Assembly (NCBI GenBank): GCA_014549065.1
Contig: JACDOX010000009.1
Location: 8,127,192 to 8,191,191 of the forward strand
Direction: 5' to 3'
DNA from: Cardinalis cardinalis
Taxonomy: Eukaryota > Chordata > Aves > Passeriformes > Cardinalidae
Length of the DNA: 64,000 nucleotides
In this document: in pieces, positions 37,991 through 51,748 of the stretch
Position numbering within the stretch: the stretch's first letter is position 1
How the letters are laid out: every line of letters starts with the position of its first letter
The notes under the pieces: model-generated
The model's database searches: none
The model's input: the letters and a program-made list of their open reading frames with translations, nothing else
What the model was told of the DNA's origin: nothing
Program-made: the position numbers and the translations under genes

Positions 37991-39419
37991 GGCTCTTTTC
38001 ATGGCTCTTGTTGTGTTTTGCTGGTTCTTTGAAATGCTTAAGAAAGTTGGTGTGTGATTTGTTGAATGAAAGTTTGTAAATTNTTAGTCAAAGAAATATT
38101 TTCAACACAACACACTTTCTCAGTCAGCTTTCTGGAAGGACTTGCATATGTCTCTTTTGCCAGGATCTTAGGGCAGAGGGACTTTTTTAATTTTTGGCTT
38201 ATACTTCCAAAAATATTTATTTAAAAATAATTTTTGTTACCTGCGTAGGCCTGTCTTAGTATGATCAAGACAGCAGTAAATGGGAAGTGTTCTCAATCCT
38301 GAAAAANGTCAATTACTCATTTAATAAGTTGCCATTGACTAGGCTATTCAGTAACTGTGTGGAACAGATTAGAACTTCTATTTATGACAGCATAGTTCAG
38401 GAGTAATTCCAGTAAAGTGCAGTCAATGAATCTATTTTTATANTAGAAAACTAGCATTCTCTTTTTGTCCCTTGAGGCACAACCCAAGNGCCTGGAATCC
38501 CATCAAACTGAGAGGTACCTTTAATGCCTTCCTCTGTGGAGCCTCAACTCAGTTTTCATGGAAAATGACTCCCTCCAGTGAACAAGTACAGTGATTTGTA
38601 CTTTGGCAGATCTACATTTTTCAATGGATAAAAATGAAGAGAATAGGGCTCTGACATTATAAAAAAAATTAAGTGCAGACCTCTGTGCAAACTGTTTCCT
38701 AAACCAGTAAGCACAGAGCTGAACAGTGCCCCNGTTAAGGTCTAATAGGTGGATTTCATTNTCTGCTGCACAANTTCATGTCCACAGTTTGTCTGCTTTG
38801 AGGGACCTTGCTAGTGTTTCTGTCTGAGGTACTAATCAGTACAATCACAGGGCAGTAGACACTGCANTCCAGTTTGCAATGGCAAAGCCCTCTAAGTATT
38901 ACAGAAAAGTAAATGTAGTCTTCAGTCANGTTTAAAACAGAAATGTGGTTCTAATCTTAGTTACAGGTATGACCCTCAATCCTGTAATAAAACAATATAT
39001 ATTGACAAACACATGTAAGAGGCATGAAACTGTGGGACAAACCATAACAGTATTATGCGCTGGTATTTACAGGAAAATTATTATCAGTTTAATGTGATTT
39101 TAATGTAGCAGAAGTTTATGTTCTTCTNGTTTTAAGCTTTGCCTTAAGACCTGAGTGCATGATAGATCNTACTNCCTCTATGTTTCTTCTCTCTTAGTTA
39201 GGAAATGTTAGTCTGAAATATAATTGAATGTAGATTTGAAAATAATCAAGGAAAATGTTTAGATTTTGAGATACAGAATTTAGAATAACCTANTTGTACT
39301 CAGAANAATGATTCNAAGAAAATGTTCTCCATGTTGTAACTTGAAATTTGAGGAGGGGAAAAGCTTTTGTTCCTGTTTTTTTTCTGTGGGATCNTTTTTT
39401 AGAATGAAATTCAACACAA

Positions 39420-40140
39420 ATTGAGTCTCAGCTGGTTTGGAATTATATTAGCATCTGGGGGAAGATTTTGAAACAAGCCAAAACTAACAGATTTTCACCA
39501 GCCCCTTAAGAATTCTAATTGCCAGGAGTTGGGCATTTCTTAGGAGCAAATTGACAGTGCAGTAGTGTGAGTCTGCAAGATTTGTCTTGGCTGCAGAGTC
39601 TTCTTGGCTGGAGAGACTTTTTTTGATTCATGTAGAATCACCTAGAGCTCAGCAGATATTTTAAATGTTTCTAGTTAGACAGTTTCTTCTACTTCATCTG
39701 GAAACTCTGGCCAAAGCTGCAATTAACATTGTCAAATCTGAGTGTACTCTTGATGATGTTGTTGGTTAAAGCCAGTGTTGAGCAGAGAGGGTCAAGCTGC
39801 ATGCCTCGGGGGCTCTGTAGTGTACTTTGGAGTCCCTCGGTAAGGATTAGCAATTAAATTACTAGTGTGAGCCCAGGAAAGGTCAAGAGTGATTAACAAT
39901 CTTTGTTCCATTGGTTAGTGGGAAACAGATGTAAAATGAAGTGATGATCAAAATCCAATTCCTAGTAGATATTTTACATCATAGNCACCAAACTCCTAAT
40001 GATCCCTTGTTAGCAATCTGATTAGAATGGACAGTAATTGAACAGGCATGGAGAACTGCCATGAAGCTTCTACTGCCATTCTGCATAACCAAAATTACTG
40101 CCATTTTCGGTCTCAAGGACAAGCTGGAAGTTTCAGTCTC
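39420..40140. other. Candidate conserved non-coding element(s)
   Basis: Unique-looking sequence containing inverted SOX-like half-sites AACAATCTTTGTTCCATTGG at 39895-39914, CCTTAAGAATTCTAATTGCC and TAATGATCCC. N bases crowd just upstream (38733-39394) but only one (39985) lies inside. Inference only. Confidence 0.27.
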
Positions 40141-40507
40141 TCTGTCTGAGATTTTTGTATTCTGTTTGGTTATCTTTTACCCTGAAAGAAATAATAAGAA
40201 ATCATACTTTGGACCCAAAATAAAGCTGAACATTATTTGAAGGGCTCTGAATGCAGAATAACTTGCATTTTAACTCTGGAAGGTTTTATTTGATATTTTT
40301 AAATATATGTGGTTGATCCTCAGCTGGATTAATCTGACATGGATCTGCTGAAAAATTAGTTAAGTAGTAGTCAGTGAACCTGGAAAAAGATCCAATTCTG
40401 CCTTACTCAAAGTACACANTCATATTTAAGTTGTTTTAGAGAAAGAACAGCAAAATTATGTATATTATACATGCAAGGCCTGCCCTTCTTTTTCTTACCA
40501 TCAAATA

Positions 40508-40612
40508 GCTTAGGATGAGGTGAGAGGTTGGATGTTAGGGGCTTGGAATGAGTAAGGGTTTGGGGCTGGGGCTTAGGTTTAGGTTTCAGGCGTTTGCCTA
40601 GGGTTAGTACCA
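40508..40612 (+). repeat. G-rich tract with degenerate telomere-like repeats
   Basis: The + strand contains GTTAGGGG, GTAAGGGTTTGGGGCTGGGG, TTAGGTTTAGG and CTAGGGTTAG, loosely resembling TTAGGG/TTTAGG units. Several runs of three or four G could fold into a quadruplex on the NXPH1 sense strand. It could equally be an unrelated G-rich sequence. Confidence 0.4.
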
Positions 40613-43419
40613 NGACATAGCAAAACTTTAAATTCCAAGCTTTATGTTCTCATACTCCTGTAACTCATGTGTGATAGAATGTCTTTCTTGTAAATATGAT
40701 ATCTTTTAGAGCAAGTCTGTGTACATGCTGCTCTCCATGGAAAAGCTGTTCTGAAATTACCAGTAAATCTGTTCTATTAATTCATCTAGGAATATTGCTG
40801 GATTACACTAGATAAAAATTCTTCCATATTTTAGTAATAAAATCCATAAGATAAATGGACAAAAAATTTTAATGGATGAATAAAAAGCTTAAAGTATCTT
40901 GTAACAAGCATCAGCTGGACTTTTTTGCTGTTCTNTGGTCTCTTGTCTTAGTTATCTATAGAGCAAACTAAGAAAGAAAACACTAAAAAGCTAATAAAGC
41001 TTGAAAAAGTTCTTCTGGTTTCCTCTAAGTTTATAAAAATTATATAATTAGATTTTTATATAGTAAATTTGAAACAATGGAAAAATATTCTTGTTATTTG
41101 CTAGGTAGCTTATGTTCTACCCAGAGCTGGTGTTGATTGGCTGATGAAANATAAAGGGATTCACATTCTGAAAGACATTTATAATGTCTTCCAAACTGTG
41201 AATCCAATTTTATTTCTTTTTATTGTTGTTTTATAACAACATTGCAACACAATACAAGGCATGAGTATGATTATTTTCACTATCCTTTTTTGGCAGAGGA
41301 ACAAATCAAACATTTCTCATTAACAGGGGCAGTTTTTCCTGCTCCTGTAGAAAACTGGGACCACTTAATGGTCTACAAATTGTTTTCAGGCTTCTTGTTG
41401 ACGCAATTCACTTCAAAGCTGACTTTGTTTCCTTGAGCTTGCATCCTTTTTAAAGTGGCATTACNTATGAGTAATCATTGGAATTGGCCTTTTCATTGGC
41501 ACATACTGGATATGACATAGGAAAGAGAAGTCCAGAGATTTGTACTAGCTCTTAGCTCTGCAATTGAGTTAGGACATCACTAATATTTCTTCTTTTGGCT
41601 TTGCCTTTGTCAAATCTGTTTCAGTGAGAAATCTTTCTAGGTCAGTGACTATGTATGTTTAGCTTCTAGTACACCTTAACCCTGACCACAGGGAGGTCTG
41701 TGAGCATTGCAGCAAGAGTAATAATATATTGCACTAACTAGAGGTTATGAAAGGATGTCTATTCTGAAAATACATTTAAGAGAAACACAAGCAGGACTGT
41801 CATTTACTCCCTGAAAAATGGAACTGCTAAACATTTAAATTTAAATTAAATGCTTTTATGAGTTTATTGAATATTATTTAGCAAGTATATTATAATGAAG
41901 ACATGTTACCTTCTGCCTTAGAATGAGGATATTATTGCTTTCTCATATTTATCTTTTGTATCAGCATTTGGCAGGTAACAAATGAAATTTTCTTGCTAAT
42001 GTTAAATTGTTTTCTACTGCTGCTCAGCCACAAATATATAGAAGGATGAGACAATGTAAAAAAGTTATTTGTGTTTTTGAGCAGGCAGAAGAATGTAAAA
42101 GTGATCTTGATCTGCCCTTGATGAAATGTTTATGCTATGAAAGGCAAAGCACTTAATTCCTGTCTGAATCACTCCACTGAAATCTTGTCCATGCAGGAGA
42201 CTGCANGAGTGGAAATGCAGAGAGAGTTGGCTCAAATATTTCAGTGTGGTCAAGGTGTTGATGTTTAGAACTGTCTGAGATAAAAGCAGAGCAGACTCCA
42301 TGTATCAGTCAAAAAAGATGAAGGCTTCCTGAAACTTGATGTGAAAAGTTTATGTTTGTCTATCCATTTTTGTGAGTCCACGTCATTTCCTAATTTGAGC
42401 AGAATTTAGACAAAGAATGCCTTATTGTCCCTGAAACCTGAATTTTTTGTACTCTAAGAATATGAAACCAGGATCGATCTTGAGAAAGCAATGAAGCCCA
42501 AACTTCTAAGGATTCCAGCTTAACTTTCCAGACTCCAGTGNTCTCTTTAAGTTTAGAAAAAGCCCTCTTGCAACCAAGATTTGTAGGTCTCACTTTAGTC
42601 TAAGCCTGTTTTGATAGACCAATTGATTTTTTTTTACATACCTGATAAGTTCTTGGGATACAAGGTCAGAGTAATAAATGTTATGTTTTTATTCTTCATG
42701 AAGGATAAGTTATGTAATTACATCACTACTTTACTACTCTGCAGTCATTTTGTTACTGTGCAACTTAAAATATTTTTGCCATCAGCATTTGGAGAAAGCT
42801 CATAGGTGTGTAGCACTATATAATAATCTGCCTGTAAGACTANATTTTTTCTAGTCACCCTGTCTAGAAAGGCAGTGATAAATCAAGACACTGGAACTAN
42901 CTTTGAGAAGAGCTGGTAAACTGAAAACGAACTGTATTTGCATTAGAATTGCTGCAGTATTTCTCTTTATGAGCTGAGTTAATACTCCTTGCTAATTGGA
43001 AATGTCTGGACCTTTTATGAAGGCTGAAGGCTGGGAAAATATCTGAAGGATTTATGAAACTGGTCCTCAAGTCTTGTTTAAAAAATAGAAGTCCTTCTGT
43101 TATTTGAAGTCAGCAGGCATAAAATATATCCCAAAGATGTAAATTTACTAGACCTTGGACTGTCTTGTATTTAACTTGCTTCAGTACATCTTAATAAGAA
43201 TTTAAACTGATATATCAGAGNTACTCAGNAGAAGCCTCATGGCCCCCACAGACAAGTTCACAGTGCTGCTCATCCTAGAAGCTGGCACGCTGGAGCAATG
43301 TTCATGTATTCTCTTCCNAAGTTTTTTGTTACAGTGTGAAAAACTTAGCAATGAATAACCTCCTTCAACTTATGTGTCAATGCCCAAAGGATTCTTAACT
43401 CATCTCAATTTAAATTAAT

Positions 43420-43560
43420 GACCTTAGTGATAGTATTAGCAATTGGACCATGGCTCTCATGAGCCAGCTATTTGCATATGGAATTTGATTAATCCTGCTG
43501 GCTATCAATTTTCACTTTTAATTAGGTGTGATACTATTGCAGGAAAAAATACGAGACTAC
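43420..43560. other. Candidate enhancer-like element with POU and homeodomain words
   Basis: Within about 60 bases there is an octamer ATTTGCATA (43470-43478), a bicoid/OTX-type TTAATCC (43489-43495) and a TAATTA core (43519-43524). GGCTC/GAGCC arms lie just before the octamer. The combination is typical of neural enhancers, but each word is common in AT-rich DNA. Confidence 0.3.
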
Positions 43561-46500
43561 TATCAGGCAGGGACAATGTTGATTTTCTGTTGAGTATTTT
43601 ATTCTGTTTGTTTGGCTGTNGTAAATTCCCTGACAATATCTGTCTGGATCAGCTCAGAAAGGTACCAGAGACCCTAAAACAGGTCTGTGCAAGCTCAGTG
43701 ATAGACAGCACAAAGAAGCACCATGTAGATTGATACATTAATAGTTTATAGGATGTAGAGAAATTGGTTTATGGTATCCCCTTCCAGTACTTAGTGGCTC
43801 TACTCCTCCTAATGGCCTAATAATCTCTTACAATGCTGTGTCCAGGGTCACATAAAGACCAGCTCAGCTCTGCAGGCAAGTGTGGCCAGGACTTTACTGA
43901 GGCTGCTTGGTTTCCCTATGTCCTGACTGAGCAAGCGTACACTGANGATAGAGTCCTGCTCAGATTTGGATCAAGACAAAATTTTGCCTGGATCTTGTAA
44001 ATATGTAACATGTGGTGTCTCCTGATTTCCAACAGGCCAATCCATATTTCTTTGACATCTTTGCACTTTGGGAGATTGCAGCATGTTTGTGTATGTCATC
44101 GCCAGGAAAACAATGCTCAGCACTTGGCTTGCCTAGCAGAGCTGGTGCCCACAAGCTGCTTACTGCTGAGCATACCCCTGTAAGAATTAGCAGACCTTGA
44201 CAAAACCATCAAGAAAATCTCAATAAAAATTAATTGAATCCACTTGCAATAGAATAGCTGCTTAAAGCTTCTCTTCCTTACCAGAACAACTTTAAAGAAA
44301 TACACCTCTTTCCTCAGAAATGAATTTTAATAGCTGTTGATATCCACTGACCAAAAAAATGAATGAGCAATGCCTATTAAACAAACACAGTTAGAAAGGC
44401 AGTATGTTGTTGTATCTGGTTAAAATTCAAAGAGAAGAAACCCTTCTTCTTTGAGATCACAAAAGACTTCTGAGAAATTAGTATATGTATGCAGCAAGGG
44501 CGTAGGATGAAGATGAAGGCATAAAAGCTAGCAGGGATATGTCAAACTCTGAACATTGAAACAGCTTNCTCTATGTTTTTAAAATGCCTTTCCTGAAGTA
44601 TTCAGCTGCTTGTAATCAATGAATAACTTACGGTGAAGAACAGAGAATTTTAATGAAAGGAATTTTTATTTTTGCTATAGAATTTCTTGTACTTGCACTC
44701 TGCCAACATCAGTGGGAGTCAGATCTCCTCAAATGGCATCTTTGCTCAACTTCAGATTTCTAGGAAGCACCCATGAACATCTATGTGGAAGGTGACTCAG
44801 CTGTATCAACATTCTAATGCTTTTTGCTGGAAAAAATATAGCATCAGACACAGGAGCAACAAACTCTTTGGGTGGATTTAATTTTATTTAAATTTTGCAT
44901 TGACAGGATGATTGGAAATGTCATGTAGAAAATGAACAATGTTAAAAGAGCACAGTGGTCCATTATATAGTACCAGGATATGTCAAGCTATAATATTTTT
45001 CACATTCTTCAGAAGATACGGCTACTCATATCATAATGGATATTTTCTTCAGTGTGTTACATGAAAAGCAAACTATAGTGCAAATTTTGATTAAAATGTT
45101 GCTCTGTGGCCTTTCATATAAAATCTAATTTTATTTAATATTACTTTCTACATGTATGCAGAAAATGGCAAGCTAATATTAATAAAAGAAGGCTTACAGG
45201 AATGTGGAACTAGAACAATAGATCCCTGTCAAAATTTATTTACCTAGCAAGACTTTCATTTCAAAGTTAGCAGCACTCTGTGATACTGGCATAATACAGT
45301 GGTTTTAAAACTCTGTTAGACATTTTTAACCCACTTTAATTTATTCCATGGTAGTTTAATCCCCTGCTGAATGGGGATGGGGTGAATTTTCAAAAGTCAT
45401 AATCCACTGAAGTAAAAAATCTGTAATGACAACATAGACAGCAGGCTTCAAGAGTTTAGTTTAAATTATTTCCAAAAATGTTAAACTTAGGGCAAGAGTT
45501 AATAGGATATTTCACACAGTTATATTTCAATCCTTTTCCAAATCTTTATACATTCACTTGCATCTCTGCCATCAGAAATACTTGGGCTCGATTTCTGTTC
45601 TTTTAAGGCAAAAACCAGAAAGCTGTAAAATTCTAATGCGAAGATTTTTACAGGGTATTGTAACTCATTGGTCCTTCAGTTCACAGAGTTTTATATGTGA
45701 TAGCATAATGTTTTCTAAGCTGAAAGAGAAATGACATTTAACAAACTGAACACCTTCCATTCTAACTGGACACAAAATTGAAATTAAGGTNCATAATACC
45801 ACACTGTCTTCATCCTTCTGTTCCTCTAGGATTTTTATGATTGACTATTGGTGGGTGAAGATCTGGCCCACAAATNGATTGGGAAAAGTTCATGCATTTC
45901 CTATGTACTTGAAACCTACAGTTTTACTCTCTTCCTTGACTATACCTTTGGAGCTCCCTAGTTCTGGAAGTAGCTGTAACTCAGACAACACCTTATTTTC
46001 TTTAACCAGGAAGCTCCTCTAGTGCCCGCCATAGATGATTACAGCTTTGCCTGCCTCAGCGTGCAGACACCAAACTCCTGCCTGAACCCCACAAGAATAA
46101 TACTGTCTCCTTCCTACGTTTTGTTGTGTCATGCTGAACCAGATTTTGGGTGGCATCAGATAAAGCTGGCAGGGGGCTCGTTCAAAACAACAGAATGAGA
46201 AAGTTCTGAGAGTCTGAAGTAGAGATGAGCTGGTAGGGTGTTTCACATGGTAGAAGATTCACACAGAAAGAGGCAAGTGCTTGTAAGCAATATTTATTGA
46301 AAATGAAGAAATTCATAGCCCCACCCACAACTCAAGAAGTCTTTGATCTGCAAAGGCTTGAAAATGAGAAATATTTTCTGATACAAATAGTATGTTCTTC
46401 TCCTCATTTGCATTTCTTGATAAAATCAACATTTAGCCATTGTTGAGTGCATGGTGCAGGACCAGATAGACTTCCATTTTGACTTGCTAATTCTTTCAAA

Positions 46501-48101
46501 CTCTTAAATAGACAATGGCAATAATTTCCTTTTTTCTTTTTGTCCTCTAAAAGCTACGTGTTTGGAGAGAAAACAATGAGTTATCTTCTTTGAAAACAAC
46601 AGTGATAGCAGCGCCTGTCTTCACTCCTACTTTCCAGGAAAAGGGTGGAACAAACTGTAGGGCTGGCTTTTCATCACTTCCTGTTGTGGTTCTGTGATTT
46701 TTGTTCTTGGTTCAAAGGTCCCAGTCTTATTCAGGCAGATAGAGGAGCCTGGAAGTTTAATTCTGAGTCTGATTTCCACTCTGAAAGTTTGTGAAAGAAT
46801 AAAGAAAATCTTTCTACATACCTGACTGTTACACGGGAGAGGCAGCCCTGGCAGAATGAAGCAGAGGAAAAAAAAAGGAGGAAGAGAAAAATATCCATTA
46901 GGACACTGCTACTGGAAGAAGGGTCTCTGTAATTACAATCTAAGTCTGATTGATTTAAAGTACCTATCTGTCTCATATGACTAAACACTTCTTAAAAGCC
47001 TGCTTACTAAACAATTATTAGTCACTAGTGAATGAAACAGGATCAAGAAGACTCATTTTTCAGGTTCTTAATACTTGTGGAAATCTTTCATGTGATTAAA
47101 TCAAACTCAAAAGATAACAGAATAGTACAAATCAATACTGTTTCTCACAGGAAACCTCCAGATGGGAATTTCCTATATCTAAAAGGAGGAGCAATACTAG
47201 CAAGGGTGCATGCCTTGTTGTATGAATACCATATCACTTCATCAGCTTCAGCATGCTTTCAGGTGTACACGGAGAAGTGCATTTCAGCAGGACTGGAGAA
47301 TTGCAGAAGGCATTTACACAGAGCATTCATTGCCCTGCTGCCAGCCTGCAGCCTTTGGGTTCTCTCCANAGAATTTTCTCCAGGATGAGTTATGCACCAT
47401 AGGTCAGATTGTTCTTGGTTACTACTGGGTGACTAGGTGAGGAGCATTTATTCAATTTGGAAAGTTCATCAACATTCACGGAGGTAAGGGACACAATCCA
47501 TTCTGTTTCTCTCTTGATTATGGAATAGGCCTAGAATTCCAGGTGAAGGAATAGATCAGTGAATCCCACCCAAGATCATGGTCTGGATGGGCAAAGGGTA
47601 TGATATAATTCAGGACCTAACAACTGGCAGGCCATCAGATTTTTTCATCAGTNTTTTACCATTCATAAGGCTTGTGGCAGTGTCACAGCTTAGCCCACAC
47701 TCCAGGAATGCAAAGGAGAGGAAATGAAACTCTAATTCTTAAGGATTTTTATTGGGACCAAACACTTAAGATGCTTTACCACCTTTGCATTTCCTGAAAA
47801 TTGTTTGAGACTAGCTAGTTTTCAGATTTATTCGTAAGGTAACTTTCATTATGTAGAAAGCACTGTAAAATTGTAAATTTTGCTAGTTTTTTTTCTTTTT
47901 CAGAACAGCCATTCCAATATCTTAATATTTTATGATAACAACTGTTAAGAATTATAATGCACCTAAACAAAGCTGTGTTGCTACTTTTTATTAGTACCTT
48001 CATCTTTCTGTGGGTACAAACTTTCTAATTAGTCTTTGATTCTTAGCCAGATCTCAAAGAGATATCAACTGATACTGTAATTTCAATGATGTTAATTTCC
48101 A

Positions 48102-48150
48102 CTGAATTTATATCAGCTGCTGTCAGCTGAATTTNTATCAGCTTCTTGTC
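48102..48150. repeat. 25-bp tandem duplication
   Basis: CTGAATTTATATCAGCT at 48102 is repeated at 48127 (with one N). Confidence 0.85.
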
Positions 48151-51100
48151 TTGCATAACTGCTGTTGTGTGAATGATGAAGAAAGCTCAGGTAGCTACAT
48201 TTTTGTTTTGACAAGGACAATTTGAAGCAAGAATGATAGCTTATAGATTAAANCCCGAAAAATACAGAATTTAAAGCTGAGCCAAGCAGAGTTAATAGAA
48301 GTATTCTGAATTTTGTGATTCCTAAGGANGTTCTATACAAAAATTGCAGTAACAGTGTATGTTGAGTTCACTTTCTTAANCTAAAGATAGTGAAAAAAAT
48401 CCAAAAACCTACATTCCCTCTGTTTTCTGTGTGGCAACAAATTATCATTTTTTATGCTTAAATGAATGATCCAAAGTGCTTACTTTAGAAAATATTATTA
48501 AAAACTTCAGAAACTTGTTTTTATATGGTCAATAATCAATTCAGTGCTCTTTTATGACCAAACCCAAATAAAATACTTTGAATAAGTAGAGAAAAAAGAC
48601 TGAACAAATAATGGGAGGCAATATTTGCCATCACTTCGGACCACGGTTGTGCCACATCCTGAATACCATGTACCATTCTCATTTTAAAAACAGAACTGGG
48701 AGTGNAGAAGGACAAAAAGGAAATTCAAAGGTATAGGTATCGAACAACTTATGTACAGGGATTATTTGCAGGATTCATGAGGCTTTTAGGGCTGGAAAAG
48801 AGATCAATATCTGATTGATTACTATTATGAATGGGTATAGTTGAAGCATGTACTAGTGAGCTAGAGGGAGGCTTCCTCATGCAGCTAGGAATCATGAAAT
48901 TTTTCACTCAGTGGTATTTGTTGAAAAAATACTTAAAGCATAGCAACAAAGAGAAGTAATGAGGAGCATGGGAAATTTGGATAGAGGCAGAACTTTCCAC
49001 AGGAAGGGTTCTCCCAAGAAGGTGTCAGGAATCAGGTTCAAAACAAACCCTAGGAGCAAAAAGAGCTGTGGAACTCATTGCTGAAGCATCTTATGANTGT
49101 TAGATTTTGCATAGTGTCAAAGTGATCAAATGCACAGAAGATCAGTCTGTTTCGAGTTGCTGAAACAGAAATCTCATTTGTTCATAGATTTCTATATGTG
49201 ATAGCATTATATTGTAAAATTGAAAGGGAAATGATGAAACAGAAAGCACACAGAAACAACATCNAGCAGAGGAAAGTAGAATTATTGGACTGCTGGGAAG
49301 AAATCAGGGGCCTATAATACACTTGCCATATTCTCTGCAAGGCACTTGCATGTTCTTCTCCAAGCATCTCTTATAGCTGCTGTTGGAGACACGATGATTT
49401 TTCTAAATGAGTCTTAGGTTTGATCCTGCATAGCGACTTTTGAGTTCCCATTTGACACTGTAGATCATGGGTTACTGTCCTGTTTGTCAGTCTCATCTGA
49501 GTTTGCAGATTTTTTGAATGACCAGCACACATCCCTATTCTTTTCAGGTTGTTCAGCAAAAATGTTTGTAAGTTAAAACCAGAGAGGCCTGTTTCTGTGA
49601 AATATCCATGTATATGGTTTTCTGTTTTCATCCTTCTTTCCCAAAGTATCCATTTAAAAGCTGCAAGTCTTTCAGTGTGTTTCACTCTCTCCCATTATAA
49701 TAATATCTCCATTGATTTGCATTCTCAGTTTCTTTATTACCAAATACCTGTAGAATACTGACTTTTACTTTTCTGGAAATTATTCACTGAATAAAATATT
49801 TCCATACCACTGGTAACTTCATAAAATGTGTAGACAGCTGCAGGAAGAAAAATGGATCTAAATGGAAGAGTAAACTTGGTCTAGTTTTCCCTCCACCTAT
49901 TGCATAAACAGGATGAATATAAGGACACTGGACTCAGTGACAATTTTCTGTGTGCTGCCCTGCCTTGATAATGGTCCCAGCTTATTGTAGTGTCCATCAA
50001 TACTCTCCTGCCTTTGTTGTCTCTGAGATATCTTACTGAGGAAAAAAAATTCTGAATTCTTTTATACAGAGCATTTGCAAACACAATGCTGCCAAATTCT
50101 TACAGTGCTATGCCAATAAAAACAGTCTTGGTTTTTGATTAGTTATTTACCTGAAGAGAGAGATTTTCCACCTTGAGTATTAGATTGTTTGTTTGCATTT
50201 TCATTTGCTCTGAAGTACTCATATATTCCGAGAAATAAATGCATAATTTCTAAACCAATACTGTAATTATAGGTAATGAACTGTAGTAGAGCTAGAATAA
50301 AAGGAAAAGAGTGAGAAATTAAGATGCATTCTGTACATTTTTTAATTAATATTTTTTAAAATCTCAAACTGACCAGTCTTTAATTAGTGCTAACATACCT
50401 ATGGTTGATTTTGCTGAGAAGAGGACCTAAATCACCAATTGAGGCTTTAATNGTTTCCTGAAATTTCTTTTAAACTTCATTTTCTCTGCTCCAAATGTTA
50501 AGGTTTGACTTGGCAAAGAATTCATGGCTCAGTGTCTTGAAAGAGAACTCCAAAATTTCTGAGATAAATAAACTGCGTATCCTTTGGGAAGTCCTAAAAC
50601 AACTATTTTAATTAAAGAACTATATTAATTACAATATGCTTCATGAAGCTAAACATTAAAAAAAATTCATCATCCTCAAACACAGGATACAAAATGAATG
50701 GAGTATTCTATTGTAATACATTAAAAAACTTATTTACAGATCCATTCCTGTGTTTTAATGATGCTTTTTGATATTATGCCCCATGAAATCACTGTCTTTC
50801 TTTTTGCAAAGAAGAAGTAGAAGAAATGGAATAACAATTTGTCAGTGTTTTTTGGAGAAGAGTTGCCAGGCAGTAGTAAAAGCTCCTAGTGCCTTTTTGG
50901 TATCAGTAGACTTTACTAAGTACTGAAAATCCATACTTTCTAGTAAAAGTAAAAATCCAAAACCAAATATCAGTCTGCCNTGCTCAATAAGTGCTTTTCC
51001 AATGACACTTGTAGCACTAGATAAGCACTTCTAAATTTTTTTGCTCCTTACTATTTTTCTATACAAACATTTCTGCCATCATCATCATTCAGAACCACTT

Positions 51101-51169
51101 CTGGCTATGCAGTCGTGGAGGAAATCCCCCTACTCAGCCCTTTTGCAACACTGATTTATTGCACTGCAG

Positions 51170-51748
51170 TGAGGTTTTGGGTTAACACTGGTGAGCAGCT
51201 AAGGACCTCACAGTTGTTTGTTTACTTTCCCTCTTTCCCCCTTTCCCCAGTGGGATGGGGAAGAGGAACGGAACAATAAAAGTGAGAAAACTTGGGAGTC
51301 AAGATAATGAAAAGTTTGATAACTGAAGGATAAATAGAAGAAGAAGAAAGAAAAGAAGAAAATAAACCAGAACAAGTGATGCAAAGGCAATACTCAACAC
51401 ACAACCTACTCCAGTGGGTAGAATGATGACCAACCAGCACCTGAACAAAAGANGGCTACCTCCTCTAAGCCCCCCACTCTTCTGATTGCTAAGCATGATG
51501 CTACATATTATGGAATATCTCTGGTGAATTCAGGTTCTCTGCTCAGCTGTGTCCATTCCCAATCCATTGTGCATCTCCCCAGTCTATTCACTTGAGAGGC
51601 TGAGAGAGAAGTAGAGAAGGCCTTGGTACTGTACTGTTCAGCCAGAGCTAGAACATAAGTGTATTTAACAGCATTTGGGTCAAAAGCCTCAACCACAGCA
51701 CCATGTGAGCTTCTATGAAGAAAATGGACTCCATCCTAGGCAGAGCCA
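51170..51748. mobile_element. Avian endogenous retrovirus solo LTR, near full length
   Basis: Begins TGAGGTTTTGGGTTAAC, then CCCCAGTGGGATGGGG, GTGAGAAAACTTGGGAG, an A/G-rich stretch with AAGAAGAAAG, and TATGGAATATCTCTGG. It continues with CAGCTGTGTCC, GAAGGCCTTGG and ends GAAGAAAATGGACTCCATCC then AGAGCCA. The order and the length of about 580 bases match the family of the fragment at 6070. No gag, pol or env remains next to it, so recombination has removed the provirus. It is clearly diverged and lies about 3.2 kb upstream of the NXPH1 exon. The short ORFs overlapping it are not genes. Confidence 0.8.

Larger units (their letters stand above)
32521..51169. other. NXPH1 intron, mostly unique AT-rich sequence
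   Basis: Apart from the candidate elements, GC-rich island and small repeats listed separately, I see no genes or RNA genes. Short open frames are scattered as expected for AT-rich non-coding DNA. Purine-rich sequence lies near 46855-46890, and a short patch with several CpGs near 46020-46180. Confidence 0.5.

Noticed and set aside
37643..38057. Overlapping open frames of 119 (minus) and 91 and 80 (+) codons.
   Set aside because: They coincide with a GC-rich patch where stop codons are rare; overlapping frames on both strands argue against coding.
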